Positions 38,164-45,032 of a stretch of 64,000 bases of DNA are shown here, piece after piece. The notes under the pieces are model-generated. The model had not been told where the DNA came from. It did not search any database and worked only from the letters and a program-made list of their open reading frames with translations. The DNA is taken from NCBI RefSeq assembly GCF_014695375.1, contig NZ_JACJOG010000046.1, forward strand, positions 124,001 to 188,000. The letters are read 5' to 3'. This stretch comes from Coleofasciculus sp. FACHB-T130 (lineage in GTDB: Bacteria > Cyanobacteriota > Cyanobacteriia > Cyanobacteriales > FACHB-T130). A program made the translations under genes and the position numbers. The stretch's first letter is position 1. The number at the start of each line of letters is the position of its first letter.

Positions 38164-38490
38164 TCACTCCAGGTTCTGCCAGATATTTGTAGATAGCTTG
38201 CTTCGCTGTTTAGAGGCAAGGCGAGGTCGGTAGCGGAGTGTTTCCCCCTCTTCTAGTTCTTGCACGACGCCTTGAGCTACTAGAGCTTCTAACTGGGTGC
38301 GGGCAACTTCCTCACTTTCGCCAGTGTGAGCTGCCACTTCCGGCAAGGTCACGTTTTTTTGACGCATCATCCAGTTGACGAGTTTTTGCAGGTCATCGGG
38401 CAAATTCATCATATCAAGCATATTCAGACCAATATCAGTTTGGTGTCCGCTGGAATCGGTGGGTGATTGATCGATTCGTTCCTGATTCAT
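38164..38490 (-). CDS. Small winged-helix protein
   Basis: The 108-residue product has a disordered start, a leader helix (NLPDDLQKLVNWMMRQKN) and a winged helix-turn-helix (about 45-95, VTLPEVAAHTGESEEVARTQLEALVAQGVVQELEEGETLRYRPRL). The wing is clear (GETLRYRP). It could bind DNA or serve as a protein adaptor. It lies between the CHASE2 receptor and the MinD-like ATPase on the same strand, so the three likely form one signalling unit. Confidence 0.75.
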   Translation of the reverse strand: MNQERIDQSPTDSSGHQTDIGLNMLDMMNLPDDLQKLVNWMMRQKNVTLPEVAAHTGESEEVARTQLEALVAQGVVQELEEGETLRYRPRLASKQRSKLSTNIWQNLE

Positions 38491-38607
38491 CTTTTCCTTC
38501 CTTGTTCTTCAGCTAATGATGTGAATCGCGAGCCTACGCATCCGGCGTAGCATACTCAGTTCGATGTATCGGTAGATGTCCTCTAATAGCGCTTTATCTC
38601 GCTGCCA

Positions 38608-40965
38608 TCAGGTAGATTCAGTCTCTGTATTCCTCACGGTTTTTGCCCGTTGCTGCAACTGCTGGAAGTAATCGAGTTCTTCGCTTTCAGCTTCCTGGCT
38701 AGTCTCTAGAACTTCTATTGTTGAGGAATTTGACTCGGTAGTGGTTTCTGCGTGCCCGTCGCTGCTCGATTTTCTCAAGTTTGCTCGTTGCTGCAACTGC
38801 TGGAAGTAATCGAGTTCTTCACTTTCAGTTTCTTGGCTTGCTGGTGTGACATCTGCTATTGAGGTATTTAACTCAGTAGCAGCTTGGGTTTGCCTATCTT
38901 CCTCCCAATTTCTCAAGGTTGCTCGTTGCTGCAACTGCTGGAAGTAGTCGAGTTCTTCGGTTTCTTCAACTTCTTGGCTTGGCTGGAGGACTTTTGGGGT
39001 GGAGATATTGGACTCAATTGCGGCTTCTCCCTGTCCGTCCTGCTGATTGCTTAATTCTTCGACAGGAGAAGTAATTTGGCTTGCCAATGCAACTTCTGGT
39101 ATTTCAACGTTTGATTCCGCAACAGCTTCTGCTTGCCCATCATGATGCCGATTTCTTAACTTTTTACCCTTTTTCTGTAACTGCTGTAAGTAGTCGATTT
39201 CTTCTGTTGTTTCAGTGGCTTGGCTTGCCTGTGTAGCTTCTGGTATTTCAACAGTTGGCTCAGTGGTAGCTTCTGCTTCCCTATCATTGGATAGATTTCT
39301 TAACTCTTGTCCCTTTTGCTGCAACTGCTGTAAATAGTCGATTTCTGTCGTTGTTTCAGCGGCTTCTGGGATTTCAACGGTTGACTCAGTGGTAGCTTCT
39401 GCTTCCCCATCATTGGATCGATTCCTGAAACTTTTTCCCTTTTGCTGCAACTGTTGTAAGTAGTCAGTTTCTGCCGTTGTTTCAGCCGCTTCTGACCTCT
39501 CGACTTTTAATTTAGAAGTTGTTTTTTCAGAAGGATTGCTTTCTCGACTCCTGAGATTTTTCGCCTTTTCCTGCAATTCTTGGAAGTAGTCACTTTCTGT
39601 AATTTCCGCTACTTGGCGTTCTTTCTTTTCCTGGTCAATCTCAATATCGATTTTTAAAAACCCTTTGACGCCTTGATAGATGGCTTTGGCGTATCCTCTA
39701 TCTATCAAAACGACGCCGACTGCCGTTGTCACCAGTGCCAATGCTGGGGGCACGAGGGGTATCCATCCTGCTTTGAGAAACAAAACATAACAAGTTCCAA
39801 ACAAGAGGGCGATCGCTCCCCCTCCCGCAATCACCAAGAGCAAGGGACGCCGAATCCGCCATGCCACTAAGCCTCCCACCAACGACCAGGCCCAAATCCA
39901 TCCAATTTCGCCCCACTCACTCCAGTACCAAAATAGCGGTCGTTTATCCAGAACTGCACTGAGGATCTGACTCACAACCTGAGCATGAATGACCACTCCG
40001 GGCATTTTCTGAGTGCCTTCTTGAGCAGCACTATAGGGCGTGTTGAAGTCGTCATTCACGCTAACTGCGGTGTAGCCAACCAAAACAACGCGATCTTTGA
40101 CTAAAGCCGGATCTATCTTGCCCTTGAGTACATCTGTGAGCGTTATCTTTTGGGCAGGCAGATTTGCCGAACGGTAGTTAATCAACATCTGCAACCCTTC
40201 CGTGTCGGCTTTCCGGTATCCGCCAGCATTCGGATCGGGGCTTTTGAAGAGAGTGGAACCGATCTTCAGATTCCCGTCATCTGAAGGTTCTGCTTCGATT
40301 CCCTCAGCTTGCAGGTACATGAGTGCTAGGGTCAAATCCAAGGAGGTGATTTGCTCTTCGGGATCGCTACAAAGATGGGGGTTCTCTAAGGGAGCGTTCG
40401 GGACTGGAGGATTTGCCACTAAGAGACTGCGGCGAACCCATCCATCAGGTTCTTTGACAAAATCAGCAAATCCCACTTGGTCTGGTGAGATTCCAGGCGG
40501 TGGCGGAAATCCTGCCTGTTTACCATCACTGAGTTGGCAGATCGTAATAATGCGATCGCTTCCTTTGAGGATCTTCAATAAATTGGCATTCCCCTCTTTG
40601 ACCGGAACATCCCGAATAATATCTATACCGATGGCTCTCGGTTCATACTGCTCTAGTTTCTCTAACGCTTTGGCAATTGTGGCATCCGAGATAGGCCACC
40701 CTTTCTCAGTTTGGATATCTCCCTCAGTAATCTCCACCAGCAACAGGCGATTATCTGGACCTTCATCACGACGCATCCGAGTCAGCTGGTCAAAAGCACC
40801 CAGCTCTTGTCCTTGGAGTATCCCTAGTTGCCTAGCTCCCACGACCAAGCTTGTCGCCACCACACTGGTGAGAACAACTTGTCCACCAAAATTTAAAGCT
40901 GCTGTGCGTAGGTTGTTTGTGTTTGATAGCAGGGAGCGAATCTTTGAACTGAGCTGAGAAACCAT
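38608..40965 (-). CDS. CHASE2 sensor protein with a repeat-rich cytoplasmic tail
   Basis: The 785-residue product has one N-terminal membrane helix (about 25-48). An extracytoplasmic CHASE2 domain covers about 50-335 (DNRLLLVEITEGDIQ, AIGIDI, VLVGYTA, GVVIHAQVVSQIL). Three membrane helices follow (about 345-430), then a ~350-residue cytoplasmic tail. The tail carries no kinase, cyclase or phosphatase domain. Instead it repeats a (S/T/I/L)DY(F/L)QxLQ motif seven times in a Glu/Thr/Ser-rich, charged background. CHASE2 normally feeds a catalytic output domain, so this one probably acts through docking. It is divergent from a DUF928 gene, a partner often found beside CHASE2 in cyanobacteria. Confidence 0.88.
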   Translation of the reverse strand: MVSQLSSKIRSLLSNTNNLRTAALNFGGQVVLTSVVATSLVVGARQLGILQGQELGAFDQLTRMRRDEGPDNRLLLVEITEGDIQTEKGWPISDATIAKALEKLEQYEPRAIGIDIIRDVPVKEGNANLLKILKGSDRIITICQLSDGKQAGFPPPPGISPDQVGFADFVKEPDGWVRRSLLVANPPVPNAPLENPHLCSDPEEQITSLDLTLALMYLQAEGIEAEPSDDGNLKIGSTLFKSPDPNAGGYRKADTEGLQMLINYRSANLPAQKITLTDVLKGKIDPALVKDRVVLVGYTAVSVNDDFNTPYSAAQEGTQKMPGVVIHAQVVSQILSAVLDKRPLFWYWSEWGEIGWIWAWSLVGGLVAWRIRRPLLLVIAGGGAIALLFGTCYVLFLKAGWIPLVPPALALVTTAVGVVLIDRGYAKAIYQGVKGFLKIDIEIDQEKKERQVAEITESDYFQELQEKAKNLRSRESNPSEKTTSKLKVERSEAAETTAETDYLQQLQQKGKSFRNRSNDGEAEATTESTVEIPEAAETTTEIDYLQQLQQKGQELRNLSNDREAEATTEPTVEIPEATQASQATETTEEIDYLQQLQKKGKKLRNRHHDGQAEAVAESNVEIPEVALASQITSPVEELSNQQDGQGEAAIESNISTPKVLQPSQEVEETEELDYFQQLQQRATLRNWEEDRQTQAATELNTSIADVTPASQETESEELDYFQQLQQRANLRKSSSDGHAETTTESNSSTIEVLETSQEAESEELDYFQQLQQRAKTVRNTETEST
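38640..39593 (-). repeat. Seven DYxQxLQ protein repeats inside the CHASE2 gene
   Basis: Motif copies on the minus strand lie near 39562-39591, 39432-39467, 39306-39342, 39161-39201, 38918-38956, 38777-38816 and 38640-38681. The core reads DYFQELQEKAK, DYLQQLQQKGK, DYLQQLQQKGQ, DYLQQLQKKGK, DYFQQLQQRAT, DYFQQLQQRAN and DYFQQLQQRAK. Spacing is roughly 40-80 residues and the linkers vary, so the short motif is what is conserved. Confidence 0.8.
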
Positions 40966-41511
40966 ATAATTGCCGCCTCCTCTCTAGGGGCTAGAGTTTT
41001 AATCTTCGCTCAATGTGTAGCTTAAACAGAGGAAATTAAGATTAAGAATTTGTATGTATCCTTGTGTCCTTGAAAATTGTTTAAGCCGCAAATTGAGTCG
41101 TCAAGAACCAAAAAATTAATTGACTACAAAACTTTATGAAGCTTTTGAGAAGAAATCGGACAAATAGATAATTTTTTTGATTGAGAAAAGAAAAAGTGCC
41201 AATTTGAGAGATAATTTTATAGTAGTTATAACATCAAATTTTGTACTAAGCAAAAACCAGCGATTTTAAGTACCCACTAAGGCAAGAAATATGACAAAAT
41301 TAATCGCTAATTTGTAGAGATATGCCAGGAAAAGTGGGAAACTTTGTTGAAGATTAAAGAGTCTTTGTCTAAAACCACTACGGTCGCGATCGAGTTTATT
41401 TACAAAGCACGATGCCTCATGGAGGCGATCCCTTTGGAAAGTGTTTCGATCCCTTTGTATGCACTCCGCTTGCTGCTCGCTAGGTAAACCCACTGCAACA
41501 ACTTAAAGATT
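40966..41511. other. Divergent spacer between CHASE2 and DUF928 genes
   Basis: A 546-base A/T-rich gap that must carry both promoters. I see no strong inverted repeat, no clear -10/-35 pair and no credible gene; a 75-codon minus-strand frame (41266-41493) has no ribosome binding site or protein-like pattern. Confidence 0.45.
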
Positions 41512-42315
41512 ATGGTGAACAAGTCTTCTGTGTATTTCACAACACTCTCCTTAGCCTTGTTTGTGGGGCTTAGTGCGATCGCTACCAGCTTTCCAGCCAC
41601 CGCCACCACAAAAAGCAAACCGATTCAACAACCCAGCCTGAACCGTAGGGAAATGCGTGTGGCAGGGCGCTTAAGATTTAGGCTGCCAAGGGTTGGGGCA
41701 CCCAAAACTAGAGAACCGGGAGCATCGCGTGGTAGCAGCAGCTGCGCCGCCCAAGGAAAGTCGCTCATGGCATTGTTGCCCAGCACAAATGTAGGTTTGA
41801 CTGTAGCAGCTCGCCCGACATTATTTGTTGCTGTTCCTAAAACTTCCGCCCAGGACGCAGAGTTTATTCTGTATGACGGCGAAACAAGTCAGCAGGTAAT
41901 ATACGAAACAACATTGCCGATTCCTAGCACAGGAGGTGTTGTGAGTGTTAGCCTTCCTCAAAAGGATGCACCCTCGTTAGTTGCTGGCAAAAAATACCGT
42001 TGGTCGTTATCAATGATTTGCGATGCTGAAGATCGGGGAGCAGATATTTCTGTAGAAGGGTGGATTCAACGAGTCCAACCAAATGTTGCCCTGAGGAATG
42101 ATCTAAAGAAAGCAGCACCGCGCGATCGCCCAGCAATCTATGCAGAAGCTGGGATGTGGCTTGACACCCTCTCATCTCTAGCTGACTTACGTAACGCCAA
42201 TCCTAGCGATTTCACCTTAGAGACCGATTGGAAAGACTTGTTAAAGTTAGTTAATCTCGGCACAGTGGCGGAAGAACCCTTAGTGGTAGATATCACTCAG
42301 AAGCAAACCCGATAA
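41512..42315 (+). CDS. DUF928 domain protein, exported
   Basis: The 267-residue product starts with a signal-type segment (FTTLSLALFVGLSAIATSFPATA), so it is probably periplasmic. The DUF928 domain covers about 80-260, with the conserved GKSLMALLPSTNVGLTVAARP, the Cys in SMICDAED near the middle, RDRPAIYAEAGMW and DWKDLLKLVNL. DUF928 proteins are cyanobacterial, of unknown function, and often encoded next to CHASE2 proteins. A role as the extracytoplasmic partner of the CHASE2 sensor is inference. Confidence 0.88.
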   Translation: MVNKSSVYFTTLSLALFVGLSAIATSFPATATTKSKPIQQPSLNRREMRVAGRLRFRLPRVGAPKTREPGASRGSSSCAAQGKSLMALLPSTNVGLTVAARPTLFVAVPKTSAQDAEFILYDGETSQQVIYETTLPIPSTGGVVSVSLPQKDAPSLVAGKKYRWSLSMICDAEDRGADISVEGWIQRVQPNVALRNDLKKAAPRDRPAIYAEAGMWLDTLSSLADLRNANPSDFTLETDWKDLLKLVNLGTVAEEPLVVDITQKQTR

Positions 42316-42335
42316 AGGAAAGCATTGCAGTGAAT

Positions 42336-42364
42336 TAGGGGTAAGGGTCAAGCCCTTACTCCTA
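42336..42364. terminator. 12-bp hairpin between DUF928 gene and the CIS operon end
   Basis: Arms TAGGGGTAAGGG (42336-42347) and CCCTTACTCCTA (42353-42364) pair fully with one G-U around loop TCAAG, followed by CTTTATT. It sits between convergent genes and probably ends both transcripts. Confidence 0.65.
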
Positions 42365-42366
42365 CT

Positions 42367-42567
42367 TTATTCTGGCTGCACCAGCTGACTAATTTCTGTC
42401 ACCCAATCCCGGCGATCGCGATGTTCCAGATTGAGGATATCCTCTAAAGACCAGTGAAAGTGAAAAGCTATCAAGGCTACCTCTTGGCGTAGTACGTCCG
42501 AAGGGTAGCCTAGAATTCCCCCGATAGAGAAAGCTCCACCTGAAATTGACGATTGCACTGGGGACAC
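42367..42567 (-). CDS. CIS locus DUF6760-type small protein
   Basis: The 66-residue product ends in the DUF6760 pattern LGYPSDVLRQEVALIAFHFHWSLEDILNLEHRDRRDWV, similar in style to phage GpE tail proteins. Such genes follow tail-assembly genes in many CIS loci. The ATG at 42567 gives a 58-base out-of-frame overlap with the gene before it; a shorter start inside the Gly-rich leader (SGGAFSIGG) is possible. It is the last gene of the left CIS operon. Likely role: tail assembly chaperone (inference). Confidence 0.7.
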   Translation of the reverse strand: MSPVQSSISGGAFSIGGILGYPSDVLRQEVALIAFHFHWSLEDILNLEHRDRRDWVTEISQLVQPE

Positions 42568-42887
42568 TGAACCGGAATGTAAGCTTCCCCCTCCTGGTTA
42601 ATGCGATTGTAAAACTCCCGCAAATATGCCAGATCTCGCGAGAAAAGACCCTCTAACAGTGTAGGCGTTACCTCGGTTACAGTACCGATACAGGTAATCA
42701 CCCGCGAGAGCATTACCAAGACTCCATAAGCTGGATTATCCTGAACGCCCCGGTCTTTTTGGACGCACATTTCATCTTTTGCCGTTGCCAGACGCATCAC
42801 CCCCTGGCGATGAACGCCCCCTTGAGCATCGACCAATCCTCTAGGGAGGACAAATTCAAATTCTGTTTGGATGCGATCGCTGTCCAT
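42510..42887 (-). CDS. CIS tail assembly protein, paralogue 2 with zinc-type Cys pair
   Basis: The 125-residue product resembles the proteins annotated as phage tail assembly in CIS loci: IQTEFEFVLPRGLVDAQGG, HRQGVMRLATAKDE, NPAYGVLVMLSRVIT, then VTPTLLEGLFSRDLAYLREFYNRIN. It differs from its upstream paralogue by a C-terminal CPQCNRQF motif, which may bind zinc, with a variable end. It lies 9 bases after the paralogue, in the same operon. Probable assembly factor rather than a stoichiometric tail part. Confidence 0.78.
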   Translation of the reverse strand: MDSDRIQTEFEFVLPRGLVDAQGGVHRQGVMRLATAKDEMCVQKDRGVQDNPAYGVLVMLSRVITCIGTVTEVTPTLLEGLFSRDLAYLREFYNRINQEGEAYIPVQCPQCNRQFQVELSLSGEF

Positions 42888-42896
42888 CTCGTCGGG

Positions 42897-43256
42897 TTAC
42901 TCGGAATCAGAAGCCAGTGCAGGATTTGCAGAGGGGTTCGTGGCTTCTTTCAATCCTGCATTTTCCTGTTCTAGGTCATTAATTTGACGATAAAATTTCT
43001 GGAGATAATTCAGGTCACAAGCAAAAAAGCCTTCAACAACTGAAGGCGTGACCTCCTCCAACGCTCCCAAGCGGACAATCACGCGGGACAAAATAATCAC
43101 TGTAGCGTAGGCAGGATTTGATTTAACACGCGGATCTCGCAAAGGGACAATCTCATCCATCGCCCTCGACAAACGCATCACACCTTTGCGGTGCAGATTG
43201 CCATCCGCATCGAGATATCCCTTAGGTAAAGTAAATTCAAACTCAGTTTGAATCAT
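42897..43256 (-). CDS. CIS tail assembly protein, paralogue 1
   Basis: The 119-residue product shares with the next gene IQTEFEFxLP(K/R)G, HRxGVMRL, NPAYxxVxxLSRVI and TPxxxEGxFxxDLxYLxxFYxxIN, so the two arose by tandem duplication. Here the end is acidic and low-complexity (EENAGLKEATNPSANPALASDSE), without the Cys pair. Its start overlaps the end of the gp19-type gene by 14 bases, so it is translationally coupled. Confidence 0.78.
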   Translation of the reverse strand: MIQTEFEFTLPKGYLDADGNLHRKGVMRLSRAMDEIVPLRDPRVKSNPAYATVIILSRVIVRLGALEEVTPSVVEGFFACDLNYLQKFYRQINDLEQENAGLKEATNPSANPALASDSE

Positions 43257-43749
43257 TCCTTGCTACTTGAATCCGTTTTAACTGTTCAACTGTCATTTCT
43301 ATTTCTTCAATCTCCAGCTCACCCCCAGCCGCATTCACATCAGAAATTTTATAGCTAGTAGGCCACGCCCGTTGAAACTCAAATCTAAACTGTTCTTCCG
43401 CCGCTTGATTATAAATCACCAAAGAACCATCTCGTCGTTGTTCAGCCCAATCTCCATCCTGGACAGCTTGAATCCAGTTCCATAACGTCATCGAACAAGT
43501 CAGACCCCGGCGCAGAGTAATATTGCTGTAACTAACCTTACCCGGAATTTTTGTACTGACAATTCGACCCTTAGATTCCCCATCTTTTCCCCACTTTTGA
43601 GGTGTCACCTCAGAGATTTCTATCACCTGTTGGGTAGACTTAAAACCACTACAATCCATAAAGTAGCCGTCTACTGCATCATTGCTGCCATTTAGTTTTA
43701 GTTCTAGAAAAAATCGGCAAGTGGTGAGAATTTCAGGGAAGTCTGTCAC
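43243..43749 (-). CDS. CIS tube/initiator protein, T4 gp19 family
   Basis: A 168-residue member of the gp19-type tail protein family: FFLELKLNGSN, DCSGFKSTQQVIE, then the diagnostic ITLRRGLTCSMTLWNWIQ and the C-terminal strand-rich part. In CIS this fold makes the inner tube and the tube-baseplate initiators. Its divergence from the two tube genes upstream suggests an initiator/baseplate type rather than the main tube. It is in the left operon after the two tube genes. Confidence 0.82.
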   Translation of the reverse strand: MTDFPEILTTCRFFLELKLNGSNDAVDGYFMDCSGFKSTQQVIEISEVTPQKWGKDGESKGRIVSTKIPGKVSYSNITLRRGLTCSMTLWNWIQAVQDGDWAEQRRDGSLVIYNQAAEEQFRFEFQRAWPTSYKISDVNAAGGELEIEEIEMTVEQLKRIQVARNDSN

Positions 43750-43871
43750 AGTTGATACCGCCTTACAACCAATGAGCTTTCGAGCTGATAAATCAATGAC
43801 TGGTGAATAAGACTGTGTAACATCTCACCTCACCAGCGCAGTTTTACAGGGAGTTGACTTTAAAATTCTTT

Positions 43872-44372
43872 CTACGCCGATACAGTAAACTTCATCCGCT
43901 CGTAGTTAAGCTTAAGCGTCCAAGTTTCCAGTTCGCTACTTCCTGCGTCCCGCTTAGGAACATCAAAACTATTGGGAAGCACGCCTACAAAGCTGTACGT
44001 TAACCCCACCTTCCCCTCTGAACCGGAGTAATAGACATTAATTGTCATTTCTTTGCGTAAAGTTCGCGCTTTTGCAGCTTCCCCAAGGTTAGCTTTCGAG
44101 GCACAATCCTTGTACCACTCCCACAGCTTATCGTCATTTCCGCCTTGATGCGCTCCTGGCACCAAAACGAGCGTTATCTCGCCATACTTCGGTTGACTTG
44201 GAACACTGAGAACCAGCGATTTTCCCTTCGGACCAGAACCGATGGCATTATCAGCACCCTTTGGGGACATATCTACTGACATCCCACTGACTTCTTTGAT
44301 AATGATGTCTTTGATATCACCAATTGCTACATCGTAGTTATCACTAGATAGTAACTCAACAGCATCAGCCAT
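43872..44372 (-). CDS. CIS inner tube protein 2
   Basis: The ATG at 44372 gives 166 residues, MADAVELLSSDNYDV..., preceded by GGAAGG at the right spacing; a longer frame starting six codons earlier is less likely. The product fits the gp19/Hcp-like tube fold: VPSQPKYGEITLVLVPGA, KLWEWYKDC, LTYSFVGVLPNSFDVPKRDAG and a final ETWTLKLNYERMKF. The main and second tube genes follow the sheath gene in order, as in other CIS operons. Probably a structural part of the tube. Confidence 0.8.
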   Translation of the reverse strand: MADAVELLSSDNYDVAIGDIKDIIIKEVSGMSVDMSPKGADNAIGSGPKGKSLVLSVPSQPKYGEITLVLVPGAHQGGNDDKLWEWYKDCASKANLGEAAKARTLRKEMTINVYYSGSEGKVGLTYSFVGVLPNSFDVPKRDAGSSELETWTLKLNYERMKFTVSA

Positions 44373-44479
44373 AAATAACCTTCCAATCAATTACAAAGTG
44401 CAAAGGAATGATTTTTGCGATCGCTTCTTAAAGCGAACAAAATTAAGAATATTGTCTCAAACACCCAGACTTAGATAGA

Positions 44480-44950
44480 TCAAGCTGGATCAAATTGGTC
44501 AACCTGTAGCGTAAAGGTTTCTTCAAGCAACCCGCCATCTGCACTGAGTTTCCCGATTTGATATTTACAAATCCAAACTCCGCTCATCTTCCAAGAGTCC
44601 ACCATTTCTCCGGCTGAGTTATAGGATTTTATTACGCCTTCTGCCATCCTGGCACTCGTTGGAAAACCGCCACCATCCTCTGCTTTTGGCATACACTGTA
44701 GCAACCACTTTCGCATCAGTGAGCTAGTGCTTTTTGCATCTCCACTCGCTAGGGTTACTAAAGTAATTTGAACCGCGGCTTCCCTTTTCTTAGTAAGAGT
44801 TTGCCGTACAGCTCCCTTGGCACCAGACATTAGGGCATCACCGTGTTGAACGTCAGTCTTATATGCTGGTAAGTCAACACTTTTAAACTGTAAACCGTCA
44901 CCTACGCCCTTAATTTCTAATTCAAAATTCTCAACGGTAATAATCGCCAT
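44480..44950 (-). CDS. CIS inner tube protein 1
   Basis: The 156-residue product, MAIITVENFELEIKGVGDGLQ..., directly follows the sheath gene and has the tube-protein size. Landmarks: FKSVDLPAYKTDVQHG, RKWLLQCMPKAE, SYNSAGEMVDSWKMSGVWICKY and FTLQVDQFDP at the end. AAGGAGG is placed well before the ATG, so translation should be high, as needed for the most abundant tube subunit. A 38-bp palindrome separates it from the sheath stop. Confidence 0.8.
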   Translation of the reverse strand: MAIITVENFELEIKGVGDGLQFKSVDLPAYKTDVQHGDALMSGAKGAVRQTLTKKREAAVQITLVTLASGDAKSTSSLMRKWLLQCMPKAEDGGGFPTSARMAEGVIKSYNSAGEMVDSWKMSGVWICKYQIGKLSADGGLLEETFTLQVDQFDPA

Positions 44951-44985
44951 TATTCAAAACCTCCTTACAAATTTTTCAATATCAG

Positions 44986-45023
44986 CTCAGATATCAGCTC
45001 TTGATCAAGAGCTGATATCTGAG
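44986..45023 (-). promoter_or_regulatory. 38-bp perfect palindrome between sheath and tube genes
   Basis: Arm CTCAGATATCAGCTCTTGA and its exact complement meet with no spacer, centred on TTGATCAA, followed on the minus strand by a further CTGATAT fragment. There is no T tract after it. It lies nine bases after the sheath stop and upstream of the strong tube ribosome binding site, a plausible mRNA processing or stability element setting sheath/tube ratios (inference). Confidence 0.6.
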
Positions 45024-45032
45024 AGTTTTAAC

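Noticed and set aside
40202-40957. 251-codon plus-strand ORF
   Set aside because: Antisense to the CHASE2 domain, which has clear protein motifs in the other strand; Ser/Arg/Pro-rich shadow.
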